IMG/VR virus record: IMGVR_UViG_3300042564_000781 | Span: 1 to 64,000 of that record | Reading direction: 5' to 3' (one strand) | Length of the DNA: 64,000 nt | Source: a virus | The notes under the pieces: model-generated | Seen by the model: only the letters and a program-made list of their open reading frames with translations | Told to the model about the DNA's origin: nothing | The model's database searches: none | Translations under genes and position numbers: made by a program | Shown: positions 28,376 to 36,788 of the stretch, piece after piece | Numbering within the stretch: position 1 is the first letter of the stretch | How the letters are laid out: each line of letters begins with the position of its first letter

Positions 28376-28383
28376 CATAAATA
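28376..28383 (+). promoter_or_regulatory. Late promoter candidate (CATAAATA)
   Basis: CATAAATA, one base off the T4 late consensus, lies 21 bases before the ATG at 28405 and directly after a 6-bp hairpin. Spacing to the gene is like that of T4 late genes. Confidence 0.55.
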
Positions 28384-28404
28384 CATAACAATGCAGAGAC
28401 CTCT

Positions 28405-29379
28405 ATGAAAGTATATCAAATCATCAGTGAAGTAACACCTCAAAATTATAATCCTGGAGCTCTGGCTAGAAGGCAAGCGATGAGAACGCAGACTCCTACT
28501 GCTCCACCTGTTGCTGCACCTGCTGCACCGTTGACTACTGCTCAACAAGCTGCTGCTAGAGCTGCTAAAACTACTGCAAACGTACAGAGACTTGATCAGT
28601 TAAAAGGTAAAGGAAAGATTGGTGATGCTAAAGTTGAGTATGCTAAACTAGTACAACAACTAAGAGGCAAAGCAGCAGTTAAAGACATTTATGAAACTGC
28701 AAAAAATGTTAAATCGGCTCGTGGCGCTTATAAATTAGAAACATTTATGAAAAATGTTGGCGGCCCTATTAGTATGTTTATTAGGGCTGTTGATTTGTTG
28801 GCAATTGCTCGAGAATACTATAATGTTGTGGGATCAATTGAAGATGCTTATCAGAACGGTGATCTAAGTGAAGATGAAGCTGAAAGTACAAGAATTTTTA
28901 AAAGTTATATAAGTCAAGTCAATGGTGTACTGACTGCCAAGTTGGCAGTCTGGGGGGTACACGCATATACTAGTTTTAAAATAGCTAAATGGATTGCTAG
29001 AATTATTAGATGGGTAGCAGGCGGTGCTACAACTATAGCAACAGGTGGTATTGGCCTAGCAGCCGTGATAGCAAGCGAAGCGTTCTTTATCTGGTTAGAA
29101 AGATGGCTAGACAGCGATCAAGGTCGTGACTGGTTACTCAACGGGTATGTTGGTATGATGATTATAGGTCTTGGAAAGATTGAAGGTAGCGTATATGATA
29201 CAGTTACTGGATACTACACTAAGCAAGCTGGTGTAAAGACTGATGTGCAGAACAAGAAAGCTCTAGATGCAGCCACTACACCTCAAGAGAAGCAGGCAGC
29301 GCAGGCAGCTATTGATAATAAACAGACCGCCCAAGCTCGATCTGACGATATTGACGCTCTACAAAAAGAATTAAAGTAA
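28405..29379 (+). CDS. Probable internal head protein with capsid-targeting N-terminus
   Basis: A 324-residue protein starting MKVYQIISEV, close to the T4 capsid-targeting peptide MKTYQEFIAE of internal head proteins; I-S-E fits the gp21 protease rule (Leu/Ile-x-Glu). An Ala/Pro/Thr-rich stretch follows (about 25-60). Residues about 195-235 form two hydrophobic, Trp-rich segments (WIARIIRWVAGG, GIGLAAVIASEAFFIWLERW) that could insert in or perturb membranes. The C-terminus is charged and Gln/Ala-rich. I infer packaging in the head and possibly ejection with DNA. Its last 9 bases overlap the end of the opposing gp26 extension. Confidence 0.65.
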   Translation: MKVYQIISEVTPQNYNPGALARRQAMRTQTPTAPPVAAPAAPLTTAQQAAARAAKTTANVQRLDQLKGKGKIGDAKVEYAKLVQQLRGKAAVKDIYETAKNVKSARGAYKLETFMKNVGGPISMFIRAVDLLAIAREYYNVVGSIEDAYQNGDLSEDEAESTRIFKSYISQVNGVLTAKLAVWGVHAYTSFKIAKWIARIIRWVAGGATTIATGGIGLAAVIASEAFFIWLERWLDSDQGRDWLLNGYVGMMIIGLGKIEGSVYDTVTGYYTKQAGVKTDVQNKKALDAATTPQEKQAAQAAIDNKQTAQARSDDIDALQKELK

Positions 29380-29613
29380 CGGCATACCGCTTTTCTTAGT
29401 AGCGTCAATATTTTCTTTGATTAGAGAACTCATAATATTCCTATCTTCATAGGAATATACATGGAATAAGTCTTGACTGGTCACTCCGCCACGCATGTAC
29501 CAACTTATTTTAAATATTTCTTCTTTAACCTCTGCCGCTTGCCGATCAAATGTCTTTAAAAAGTCCTCAAGGTCAGAGTGCTCGACATAGCCTAGGCGGT
29601 TACGAAAAAATTT
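29371..29613 (-). CDS. -1 frame extension of the gp26-type gene (programmed frameshift candidate)
   Basis: At the end of the hub gene the codons read TCA AAT TTT TTC, giving two overlapping slippery heptamers, A_AAT_TTT and T_TTT_TTC (29604-29613). A -1 shift bypasses the TAG and adds 77 residues after the FF: RNRLGYVEHSDLEDFLKTFD ... KISWYMRGGVTSQDLFHVYS ... NIDATKKSGMPLL, ending at 29371. This frame has a stop just upstream of the slip and no ATG until residue ~37 of the extension, so it lacks its own start. It fills the otherwise empty 212 bases to the convergent gene. The result is a 350-residue fusion, analogous to lambda G/GT tail chaperones. Confidence 0.75.
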   Translation of the reverse strand, partial: KFFRNRLGYVEHSDLEDFLKTFDRQAAEVKEEIFKISWYMRGGVTSQDLFHVYSYEDRNIMSSLIKENIDATKKSGMPLL

Positions 29614-30422
29614 GATTGGTCCAAATTAACAGTTACTGAATCTTCAGTTTCACATGTAGCGCACTTAATATGAGACTTGGGCATAGTCCATTTTTCTTTG
29701 TTTTCTTCTAATTTTTTCTTAATAGCTGCATATAGGGCACGATCGCTATTCTTAACCCACTCAACAATAAATTCTTTTTCGTTAACAATGCCGTCTGGTA
29801 CTTGAACACTGTCAATACTGTTAATAAACAATTGAGTTTGTACGTCTGCTAAATTTTTGTAAACTAGATCAACTTGTACCTGTTGATCTTGCTCATCTGA
29901 CATAGTGCCAACTTGTGCTAACATCTTTTGTAATTTAAAATTTTCTATATTAATTTCAGTAAGTTCTTTGTAACTTAATGGGCGTAGGGTAACTGTTAGC
30001 TCTCCTACTTGAATTTTATTATCAAAAGTTAATCCGCTATAGTATTCTAAGAATGTACGCAGATCAATATCGAATTCATTTTCAGTTCCGCAGTTAGTGC
30101 AGGTGTGTCTAATTCCAAGTAGTTCACCAAATGTAGCAATTCTGATAGCAGTTACAATGCTGTCTACATCTAGTGTAGGCATCTTACTAGCATCTTTAAT
30201 AAAAGGGCAGCAACTCTCAATAACTTTAACTGTTGCTTCGCCGGTAAACAAGGCATCTGGAGTCTTGTACATAATTTCGTCCATGCCGTTCATACCAAAA
30301 ATTGGTACGTTGTTATAGTCACCGTGAAACGCACCTTCTTCGTAGAATAGTCCTTTGCTGGGCAAAGAGATGTAGATTTTAGGCTGGCGATAGTACTTCT
30401 GTAGAGGGTTTGTTGGGTTCAT
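29592..30422 (-). CDS. 26: Baseplate hub/tail assembly protein, gp26-type
   Basis: A 276-residue protein like the T4-type baseplate hub family found beside tail genes in aquatic T4-like phages. It begins MNPTNPLQKYYRQPKIYISL then PSKGLFY, and includes DEIMYKTPDALFTGEATVKV and TLRPLSYKELTEINIENFKL. Two CxxC pairs, CTNC near 132 and CATC near 257, could bind zinc. The frame opens further upstream to 30518, but the ATG at 30422 has a GGGAG site, a late promoter behind it and matches the family start. The gene ends at a slippery run and appears to continue in the -1 frame. Confidence 0.8.
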   Translation of the reverse strand: MNPTNPLQKYYRQPKIYISLPSKGLFYEEGAFHGDYNNVPIFGMNGMDEIMYKTPDALFTGEATVKVIESCCPFIKDASKMPTLDVDSIVTAIRIATFGELLGIRHTCTNCGTENEFDIDLRTFLEYYSGLTFDNKIQVGELTVTLRPLSYKELTEINIENFKLQKMLAQVGTMSDEQDQQVQVDLVYKNLADVQTQLFINSIDSVQVPDGIVNEKEFIVEWVKNSDRALYAAIKKKLEENKEKWTMPKSHIKCATCETEDSVTVNLDQSNFFVTA

Positions 30423-30432
30423 TTTTACTCCC

Positions 30433-30440
30433 GATAAATA
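30433..30440 (+). promoter_or_regulatory. Late promoter candidate for the tape measure gene (GATAAATA)
   Basis: GATAAATATAATGTA at 30433 is identical over 15 bases to the element before the fibre gene at 63138. It lies 45 bases before the ATG at 30485, and supports that start over an in-frame ATG at 30410, which would be upstream of this promoter. Confidence 0.6.
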
Positions 30441-30451
30441 TAATGTATCCT

Positions 30452-30459
30452 TATTTATA
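30452..30459 (-). promoter_or_regulatory. T4 consensus late promoter for the gp26-type gene (TATAAATA)
   Basis: An exact TATAAATA on the minus strand, 30 bases before the ATG at 30422. It interlocks with the rightward promoter at 30433. Confidence 0.7.
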
Positions 30460-30484
30460 TACGCAGTTTTCCAGGAAAAATAAT

Positions 30485-33400
30485 ATGTCAATAACCAAAG
30501 ATGAAATGGTAGCAGCACTTAAAGAAGCAAGTAAACTTGGCTATCTTGGAGGCATGTCTGGTGGAGGTGGAGGTGGTACTTCCGGGGGTGGAACAGGAGG
30601 CGGCAGTGATATCGGATCAGGTCGATTTGGTAAAGAACTGGGTGCTGCTGGAGATGCCGCTAAAGGATTAGGCACTGCGGCTGCAACAGTTGCGTCAAAA
30701 CTTGCAGAAGGCGGAGCTCGAGTTAGTGATGCTACTGATGCATTGGCAGCAGGGTTTGGTGGCCTTGGTGCTACCGGATCAGCTTTTGGCACAGTTCTTG
30801 AAAAAGGTTCTAAAGCACTTGCATCCTTAGGACAAAACCTAGATAAAAATATTGACACTTGGAGAAAGTTATCTGACACTGGTCTATCGTTTAACAACGA
30901 TGTCATAGAGATGAAAAATCAAGCAAGTGCTGCTAGGATGAGCATTGCTGAAATGAGTGAAGTAATGCAGAAGAATAATTCTTCAATGCTGGGATTCGGA
31001 GCAACTAGTGCTGAAGGTGCTAAAAAGTTTACTAAAATGGCTGATTCGTTTTTTACTAGTGGTCTAGGCGAACAACTTCGAGGCATGGGCTACACTACCA
31101 AAGAGCTTAACGATGTGTTAGCTGTTAGTATATCGGGATCAAAACTTAAAGATCTAAAAGACAAAGACGGTCAAGATAGATCTCTTAAAGCAGCAGCGAG
31201 CCTAGCTACTGAAATGGATGCTGTTGCTAAGATAACAGGACAGAGTAAACAAGAACAACTTGACGAATTACGTCGCAAGGCTACTGACGGCCAACGTATG
31301 GCCGCTATTGATGAAGCTATTGCTAAAGGTGGTGTAGGTGCAAAAGAAGCGTTTGATGCAATCAGTGCTAACGGTAAACTGATGGGACCACAGTTTCAGA
31401 AACTTGCAGAAGACATGGCTTCAATGGGCCGCCCGTCAGAAGGTATGGAAGCAGCATACGGTCTATTAAGTGCTGATGCTAAAAAATTGATGAGTGAAGC
31501 AGGTGAAGCTGCTCGCAGTGGTGACAGAGAACGTGCGGCAATGCTGACAAAACAAGCCGCAGCTGAGCAAGCTGCTTTTCAAAATACTAGTCAGTACAGA
31601 ACAATGGCTGCACAAGCAGGCATTAAAGAAACTCAAGAAAGTTATGCACAGGGTGCTAAGTTTAGAAATGCTCTTGCAGATGCAGGCGGCAATATAAACA
31701 ATGTTGAAGAGTCAATGAAAAAACTTGACGATCAAGTCAAAAAAGAACAACAGGCCGGCAGCAAAGACGATCCAAATGCAACAGGCGGCCAAGCAATTAC
31801 TAAATTTGCAGTTGATGTTGAAAGTCGAGGAAGAGATTTAACCAAAACAATAAACGATAAACTCATACAGCCATTAGCACAAAAAGATGTTGGCCCAGCA
31901 ATAGCTAAACTTTATAAGGCTTTGAATTTAGATTCACCAACAGTAGTTGATGAAGAACTTGGAAAACCTATTGGAGCAGGTTACGATAAAGCTAGACTTA
32001 GTAGAATAGCTTCAGAAGAAGCAGGTGATAAATCAGGGCCTAACACAGGTGTTGGCAAAACTGATGCAGCCTCTAAAGATGTAAAAGATTTTAATGCATT
32101 ACTTAACGGCAACCAAAAACAATCTGATGCTGCTCTTAAAGTTTTAGAAAAGATTGCTAATGAGAAATCTATGTCTAAAGAAGATGTAGTTAAAGGTGCA
32201 ATGGCAAACAAAGGTGCAGGCATGGCCGACCTTGTTAGTCAGATTAAGAAAGAGTTGCCTGCTACTGAACAGCCTGGATATAAAGATGCAAAGAAAGCAG
32301 AGTTAGAAAAATCAACAGGAAAATTAGTCAATCCTGGTAGTGAAAAACCTGTGTTAGAAGGAGTTGGCGCAGGGATTGATGCACTAGGCGGATTGTTTAG
32401 GTCTGCTAGTCCAGGTTTTGTTTCTGTTGTTGGCGGTGTTGAAGTTACTGGAGTTAAAGCTAAAGCAGTTGGTGGCATAATTGAAAAACCTGAACTTATT
32501 CTTGCAGGTGAAGCTGGCCCCGAAGCAATTTTTAATAAAACACAACTTGAAAGTTACACTGCTAAGATTATGGGAGCAGCAGCTGGTGCAATGCCCAAGA
32601 TGGATGCTCCTAAGTTAGATTTGTCTAGCATGTCTAAATCAATTAGCACTAGTATTAGTTCTGTTAGTGGAGGCGGTGAAACTACTACTAAACGAGTACA
32701 AAATGACAGTAGTAAAGATGCTGAAAAAGAATTAGCCTCTATTAAAGAACAGATGCAAGCTGAACGAAATGCTCTTAGAGAAAAGTTAAAAGCTCAAATA
32801 GGTGACGGAAGTAAACTAGGTGGCGGGTCAGTCGCCAAAGAAATGCGAACTGGAGACGAAGGTAAAGGAATAGCTGAAAAGTATAAAGCTATGATGGAGC
32901 CGTTACAGAAACAAATTGATGCTGGAATCAGTTTTGAAACTACTAAGAAAGCAGCAGCCATTGAAGAAACTACTAAAATGGTTAGTGAGCAATTGGCAAT
33001 TACTAAAACTAGTAATAGTACACTGGCCGATATGTACAAAGATGATAGTAAATCTAAACTAGATATTGCTAAGAAAACTAACGCTGATGCATTTAAAGAA
33101 GCTGATTTAGCTAAAGGAGTAATTGGCACTTCAGTAAAAGGTATGAGTGAAGACATGATCAGCTCTATGATACCAAAAGGTGCAAAGATTGAAGATTATT
33201 ATGTCGATATGAACGACAAGATACAAAGTTATTCAGCTGATACTGTGGCAAAAATGGAAAAAACTGCTAAAGATTCTGCTAATGTAGTTGAGTCATATTC
33301 AACTACAATATCTTCATCTAGTAAAAAAATGGCAACAGATATAGCAAGTTCATTACCCGGCACAACATCTAAGACTATGGCTGCACCATCAGCAATGCAA

Positions 33401-34696
33401 TCAGTTACGTCAATGGGGAAAATGACACTAAACGATGATCAACGTAAAATCTTTGATGAAATGATGTCGTTAAATGACAAACAAGCTAACGAAAAATTAG
33501 AATCTCTTAAAGCAGAAGAAGCAGCAGCAAACGCAGCTAATAAAGCTGCATATACAGCAAGAGATGCGTTAGAAGAAAGATATGAAGCAGAAGGCAAGAG
33601 CTTAAAAGATCTATCATCGGAAGATAAAAAACGATACGACGAACTTACTGCTCAGATGAATCAAACAGTTAACGGCGCTGACAAGGCTCGAGAATCAATT
33701 GCCGCTGCTGAACGTGCTGAATCAACTAGACAAAATTTACAAAAAATGGGTTATGATGTTTTGACTCAGCAAGAAGAAGCCAAAGTAAAAATTGTTGAAA
33801 CCAACGCTGAACAAATTAAATCTTACATAGCTGAATCACTTCCAGTTAAAGATATGGCTGCTAAACAAGAAGAATTCCAATCTCAGTTTACAGAAAGTCA
33901 ACAAAAGATCCTTGACGACTACAAAGGTTATAGCGAAGGTAATCGTGTTGCCCACGCCGAAGCTATGGAATCTGGTATTAAAGAAGATACTGAAACTGCA
34001 AAAATAATTGCTGATCGAATTTCTAAAATGAAAGCTGACATTGGAGATAGACAAGCTACAGAAGAAGAAACGGCAGAACTTGCAAATCAAGAAGCAAACA
34101 AAAAACTGTTTGAACGTCGAGTTGGCGAAAAAACAGAAATGCTTGATATTATGCAGAATTTAGAAGGCTACAGTGCTAAACGTGAATTAGAACTCAAACA
34201 GAAAACAGCTAAAGATGTTACTGCTGAAGATAAGAAAACTGATGCAATTACTGCAGCCGCTAAAGCCGCCTGGGACTCAGCTGTTCCGGAAAAATTAAAC
34301 ACTTCGGTTGTATCAGAAGCACCAAAACGCAAAGTAATGAGCACAGCAGACATGATGGCAGGTGGAATGGACATTGGCCCTAACGGTATGCCAATTATGA
34401 AAAAGATTGATACTGCTAAAAATAGTATACCAGCTAAGCCTGCAGATGCAGATGCCGCCAGAGAAGACGCAAAATTCAAAAGACAAGCTGAAGAGAAAAA
34501 AGCAGAAGCTGCTAAAACGGCTGAAAAAAAGCCCGATGCTAAAGCAGCAACTAAAGAATCTACTCTCTCTGACGTGGTATCGGCGCTGAATACGTTAAAT
34601 AAACAGATGGGCCAACTAATAGCAGTCAGTGAAGAAGGCCATAAATCTACAACCAAAGCTACTAAAAGCACTGCTGGTAACATATACGCGAGATAA
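30485..34696 (+). CDS. Tail tape measure protein candidate (1403 aa)
   Basis: A very long, helical, Ala/Lys/Glu-rich protein that could span the tail lumen and set its length. It starts MSITKDEMVAALKEASKLGY, then a Gly-rich linker (about 23-45). Near residue 665-690 it carries GGIIEKPELILAGEAGPEAI followed by F, the 'GEAGPEA' motif typical of tape measure proteins. Coiled-coil-like segments follow to a basic C-terminus. The ATG at 30485 has AGGA at -9 and a late promoter behind it. It lies between the gp26-type gene and the portal. No enzymatic domain is visible. Alternative: another long core protein. Confidence 0.7.
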   Translation: MSITKDEMVAALKEASKLGYLGGMSGGGGGGTSGGGTGGGSDIGSGRFGKELGAAGDAAKGLGTAAATVASKLAEGGARVSDATDALAAGFGGLGATGSAFGTVLEKGSKALASLGQNLDKNIDTWRKLSDTGLSFNNDVIEMKNQASAARMSIAEMSEVMQKNNSSMLGFGATSAEGAKKFTKMADSFFTSGLGEQLRGMGYTTKELNDVLAVSISGSKLKDLKDKDGQDRSLKAAASLATEMDAVAKITGQSKQEQLDELRRKATDGQRMAAIDEAIAKGGVGAKEAFDAISANGKLMGPQFQKLAEDMASMGRPSEGMEAAYGLLSADAKKLMSEAGEAARSGDRERAAMLTKQAAAEQAAFQNTSQYRTMAAQAGIKETQESYAQGAKFRNALADAGGNINNVEESMKKLDDQVKKEQQAGSKDDPNATGGQAITKFAVDVESRGRDLTKTINDKLIQPLAQKDVGPAIAKLYKALNLDSPTVVDEELGKPIGAGYDKARLSRIASEEAGDKSGPNTGVGKTDAASKDVKDFNALLNGNQKQSDAALKVLEKIANEKSMSKEDVVKGAMANKGAGMADLVSQIKKELPATEQPGYKDAKKAELEKSTGKLVNPGSEKPVLEGVGAGIDALGGLFRSASPGFVSVVGGVEVTGVKAKAVGGIIEKPELILAGEAGPEAIFNKTQLESYTAKIMGAAAGAMPKMDAPKLDLSSMSKSISTSISSVSGGGETTTKRVQNDSSKDAEKELASIKEQMQAERNALREKLKAQIGDGSKLGGGSVAKEMRTGDEGKGIAEKYKAMMEPLQKQIDAGISFETTKKAAAIEETTKMVSEQLAITKTSNSTLADMYKDDSKSKLDIAKKTNADAFKEADLAKGVIGTSVKGMSEDMISSMIPKGAKIEDYYVDMNDKIQSYSADTVAKMEKTAKDSANVVESYSTTISSSSKKMATDIASSLPGTTSKTMAAPSAMQSVTSMGKMTLNDDQRKIFDEMMSLNDKQANEKLESLKAEEAAANAANKAAYTARDALEERYEAEGKSLKDLSSEDKKRYDELTAQMNQTVNGADKARESIAAAERAESTRQNLQKMGYDVLTQQEEAKVKIVETNAEQIKSYIAESLPVKDMAAKQEEFQSQFTESQQKILDDYKGYSEGNRVAHAEAMESGIKEDTETAKIIADRISKMKADIGDRQATEEETAELANQEANKKLFERRVGEKTEMLDIMQNLEGYSAKRELELKQKTAKDVTAEDKKTDAITAAAKAAWDSAVPEKLNTSVVSEAPKRKVMSTADMMAGGMDIGPNGMPIMKKIDTAKNSIPAKPADADAAREDAKFKRQAEEKKAEAAKTAEKKPDAKAATKESTLSDVVSALNTLNKQMGQLIAVSEEGHKSTTKATKSTAGNIYAR

Positions 34697-34701
34697 CAAA
34701 C

Positions 34702-36423
34702 ATGTCATGGAAAAAGTATTTTACACCTGCGTCAGTTAACACTGATTCCGGAAACTATAGCCCAATAGGAAACAGTTCATCTCGTCCGGGCCCAGCCCAA
34801 GCAAACTACTCTAGTTTCTTACCAGACGTCTACACAGGTGCTCCTAATCGTATTGATCGCTATTTGCAGTACGATACAATGGACATGGACAACGAAGTCA
34901 ATGCAGCCCTAGACATTCTAGCAGAATTCTGCAGTCAAAAGAACAAAGAAAACAACACACCATTTAGTTTATTCTATAGAAATAAAGCTACAAATAGTGA
35001 AATTGCTATCCTTCGAGAGTACCTACAGCAGTGGTGTAAGCTACAAAAATTTGAAACTAGAATCTTCCGTATCGTGCGTAACGTGTTCAAATACGGCGAT
35101 GCGTTCTTTGTTCGCGATCCTGAAAATAAGAAATGGATGTACATTGACACTGGCAAGATTACCAAGATCATTGTGAATGAAAGTGACGGTAAAGCACCAG
35201 AACAGTATGTTATCCGTGACCTAAATCCTAACTTCCAGCACTTAGTTGTTACACAGATCAATCCTAATTCTCAAAATACCAACAACCGCGGAACATCATT
35301 TGTTGCTGGCGGAGCAGCCGCTCGCGGCCAGCCTGGCGCATATCCAAGTAGTCAAAGTTCACGATTTAGTAGCGGACAGGACGAAGTTGCTGTTGATGCA
35401 AAGCATGTTATACATTTAAGTTTATCAGAAGGTCTTGACAACAATTATCCATTTGGTAATAGCTTGTTAGAAAGCATTTTTAAAGTTTACAAACAGAAAG
35501 AACTGCTTGAAGATGCTATCATTATCTATCGTATACAACGTGCTCCAGAACGTAGAATCTTTTATATTGACGTGGGAAATATGCCAAGTCATTTGGCTAT
35601 GAGCTTTGTTGAGCGTGTAAAGAACGAAATACATCAAAGACGTATTCCAAGTTCAACAGGTGGAGGCAACAACGTTGTTGATAGTGCCTACAATCCGTTA
35701 AGTATCAACGAAGACTACTTCTTTCCGCAGACAGCAGAAGGTCGTGGAAGTAAAGTAGAAACACTTCCGGGCGGTACTAACTTAGGTGAAATTGATGACT
35801 TAAAGTACTTTACTAACAAGTTATTCCGTGGCCTACGTATTCCGTCAAGCTACTTGCCAACAGGCGCAGATGACAGCCAATCACAATATAACGACGGACG
35901 AGTTGGTACTGCATACATTCAAGAACTGCGTTTTAACAACTATTGCCAGCGTTTACAAAGTCTAATGCAGGATGTTTTTGACCAAGAATTTAAATTATAT
36001 TTGAATGAACGTGGTGTAAACATTGACTCAAGTTTGTTTGAAGTACAGTTTCAAGCACCACAGAACTTTGCTACCTATCGTCAAGCAGAGCTAGATGGAC
36101 AACGTGTACCACAGTTCCAAACTATGAGTCAGATCCCATTCATGAGCAAGCGTTTTGCTATGAAACGCTTCTTAGGTATGAGCGATGAAGAGATGGCGGA
36201 AAATGAGCGCATGTGGGCTGAAGAGAATGGAAAAGGCAGTGCTATTCCTACTGACAGCTCAGGCGAACTACGTGGCGCAGGCATTAGTTCAGCAGGTATT
36301 GAAAGTGACTTAGGTGACTTATCTGATGACACTGCTCCCCCAGAAGTTGGCGGAGCAGACATTACAGGTGGCATGCCTGCGGCTCCTGGTGCGGCACCGG
36401 CAGCAATGCCACCGGTAGCATAA
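34702..36423 (+). CDS. 20: Portal vertex protein gp20
   Basis: The dodecameric portal through which DNA is packaged and ejected. Hallmarks of the T4 gp20 family are visible: NRIDRYLQYDTMDMDNEVNA, ALDILAEFCSQ, VFKYGDAFFVRD, IYRIQRAPERRIFYIDVGNM, PSTGGGNNVVDSAYNPLSIN-type core and KYFTNKLFRGLRIPSSYLPT. Length 573 compares with 524 in T4; the extra residues include a Ser/Gly/Gln insertion near 190-225 and a Pro/Ala-rich C-terminus. It starts 5 bases after the tape measure gene and precedes the prohead core genes, as in T4. Confidence 0.97.
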   Translation: MSWKKYFTPASVNTDSGNYSPIGNSSSRPGPAQANYSSFLPDVYTGAPNRIDRYLQYDTMDMDNEVNAALDILAEFCSQKNKENNTPFSLFYRNKATNSEIAILREYLQQWCKLQKFETRIFRIVRNVFKYGDAFFVRDPENKKWMYIDTGKITKIIVNESDGKAPEQYVIRDLNPNFQHLVVTQINPNSQNTNNRGTSFVAGGAAARGQPGAYPSSQSSRFSSGQDEVAVDAKHVIHLSLSEGLDNNYPFGNSLLESIFKVYKQKELLEDAIIIYRIQRAPERRIFYIDVGNMPSHLAMSFVERVKNEIHQRRIPSSTGGGNNVVDSAYNPLSINEDYFFPQTAEGRGSKVETLPGGTNLGEIDDLKYFTNKLFRGLRIPSSYLPTGADDSQSQYNDGRVGTAYIQELRFNNYCQRLQSLMQDVFDQEFKLYLNERGVNIDSSLFEVQFQAPQNFATYRQAELDGQRVPQFQTMSQIPFMSKRFAMKRFLGMSDEEMAENERMWAEENGKGSAIPTDSSGELRGAGISSAGIESDLGDLSDDTAPPEVGGADITGGMPAAPGAAPAAMPPVA

Positions 36424-36431
36424 ATACTACT

Positions 36432-36671
36432 ATGATACTTAGAGAATTATTTTATGCTGATAAAGATATGCAGGCCATTTCAAATGACCTGCAATATTCA
36501 GCCAGCCAAGACGATAGTCCTTTGAAAAGAAAAGATACTCGTAAGACAAGATTAACCTTACGACAGATCAACGAACTAAGAAAAGCTTCTGAAAGCCATA
36601 TATTAGAACAAGAAAAAGATTTAGAACTTGTACAGCAAATGTACATGACGCCGGCTGCACCGCCCGCGTAA
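36432..36671 (+). CDS. Small prohead core protein candidate (gp67 position)
   Basis: A 79-residue, charged helical protein (MILRELFYADKDMQAISNDL; KTRLTLRQINELRKASESHI) between portal and the acidic core protein. T4 has gp67 and gp68 in this place, both small prohead core components. The sequence match to either is not clear; assignment is by synteny and composition. It starts 8 bases after the portal stop. Confidence 0.65.
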   Translation: MILRELFYADKDMQAISNDLQYSASQDDSPLKRKDTRKTRLTLRQINELRKASESHILEQEKDLELVQQMYMTPAAPPA

Positions 36672-36677
36672 TAAATA
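36670..36677 (+). promoter_or_regulatory. Late promoter candidate (AATAAATA)
   Basis: AATAAATA overlaps the stop of the 79-residue gene, 112 bases before the acidic core gene, whose AGGAG ribosome site is strong. A hairpin follows 8 bases later, so the transcript would begin close to it. Confidence 0.3.
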
Positions 36678-36684
36678 ACTCGAT

Positions 36685-36706
36685 GACGATTTTTTCTAAA
36701 ATCGTC
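36685..36706 (+). terminator. Hairpin, 9-bp perfect stem
   Basis: GACGATTTT-TTCT-AAAATCGTC. The stem is AT-rich and no long T-run follows, so termination would be weak; it could be a partial terminator or mRNA 5'-end stabiliser in the 117-base gap. Confidence 0.45.
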
Positions 36707-36788
36707 TAAAATTCCACCATTATAACGTTTATATTACAATTAAGTGTAAATATATCGACAGCCTTTACAATCTAATTAGGAGACAAAC

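Noticed and set aside
27931-28404. Group I intron, tRNA or tmRNA in the intergenic region
   Set aside because: I find no group I core pairing segments, no cloverleaf with T-loop GTTCRANNC and no CCA end; the flanking genes are complete, so no exons are joined.
30410-30484. Upstream ATG extension of the tape measure gene
   Set aside because: It would start inside the opposing gp26-type gene and upstream of the late promoter at 30433; the ATG at 30485 has a proper ribosome site.
30423-30518. N-terminal extension of the gp26-type gene to 30518
   Set aside because: The extra residues are hydrophobic and unlike the family, and the start would lie upstream of the late promoter at 30452.
34168-34683. 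171-codon minus-strand frame inside the tape measure gene
   Set aside because: Composition is the complement of Ala/Lys/Glu-rich coding sequence; no ribosome site or promoter.
36419-36426. CATAAATA at the portal stop as promoter for the 79-residue gene
   Set aside because: Only 5 bases separate it from the ATG. It could serve genes further on, but the TAA stop codon alone explains much of the match.
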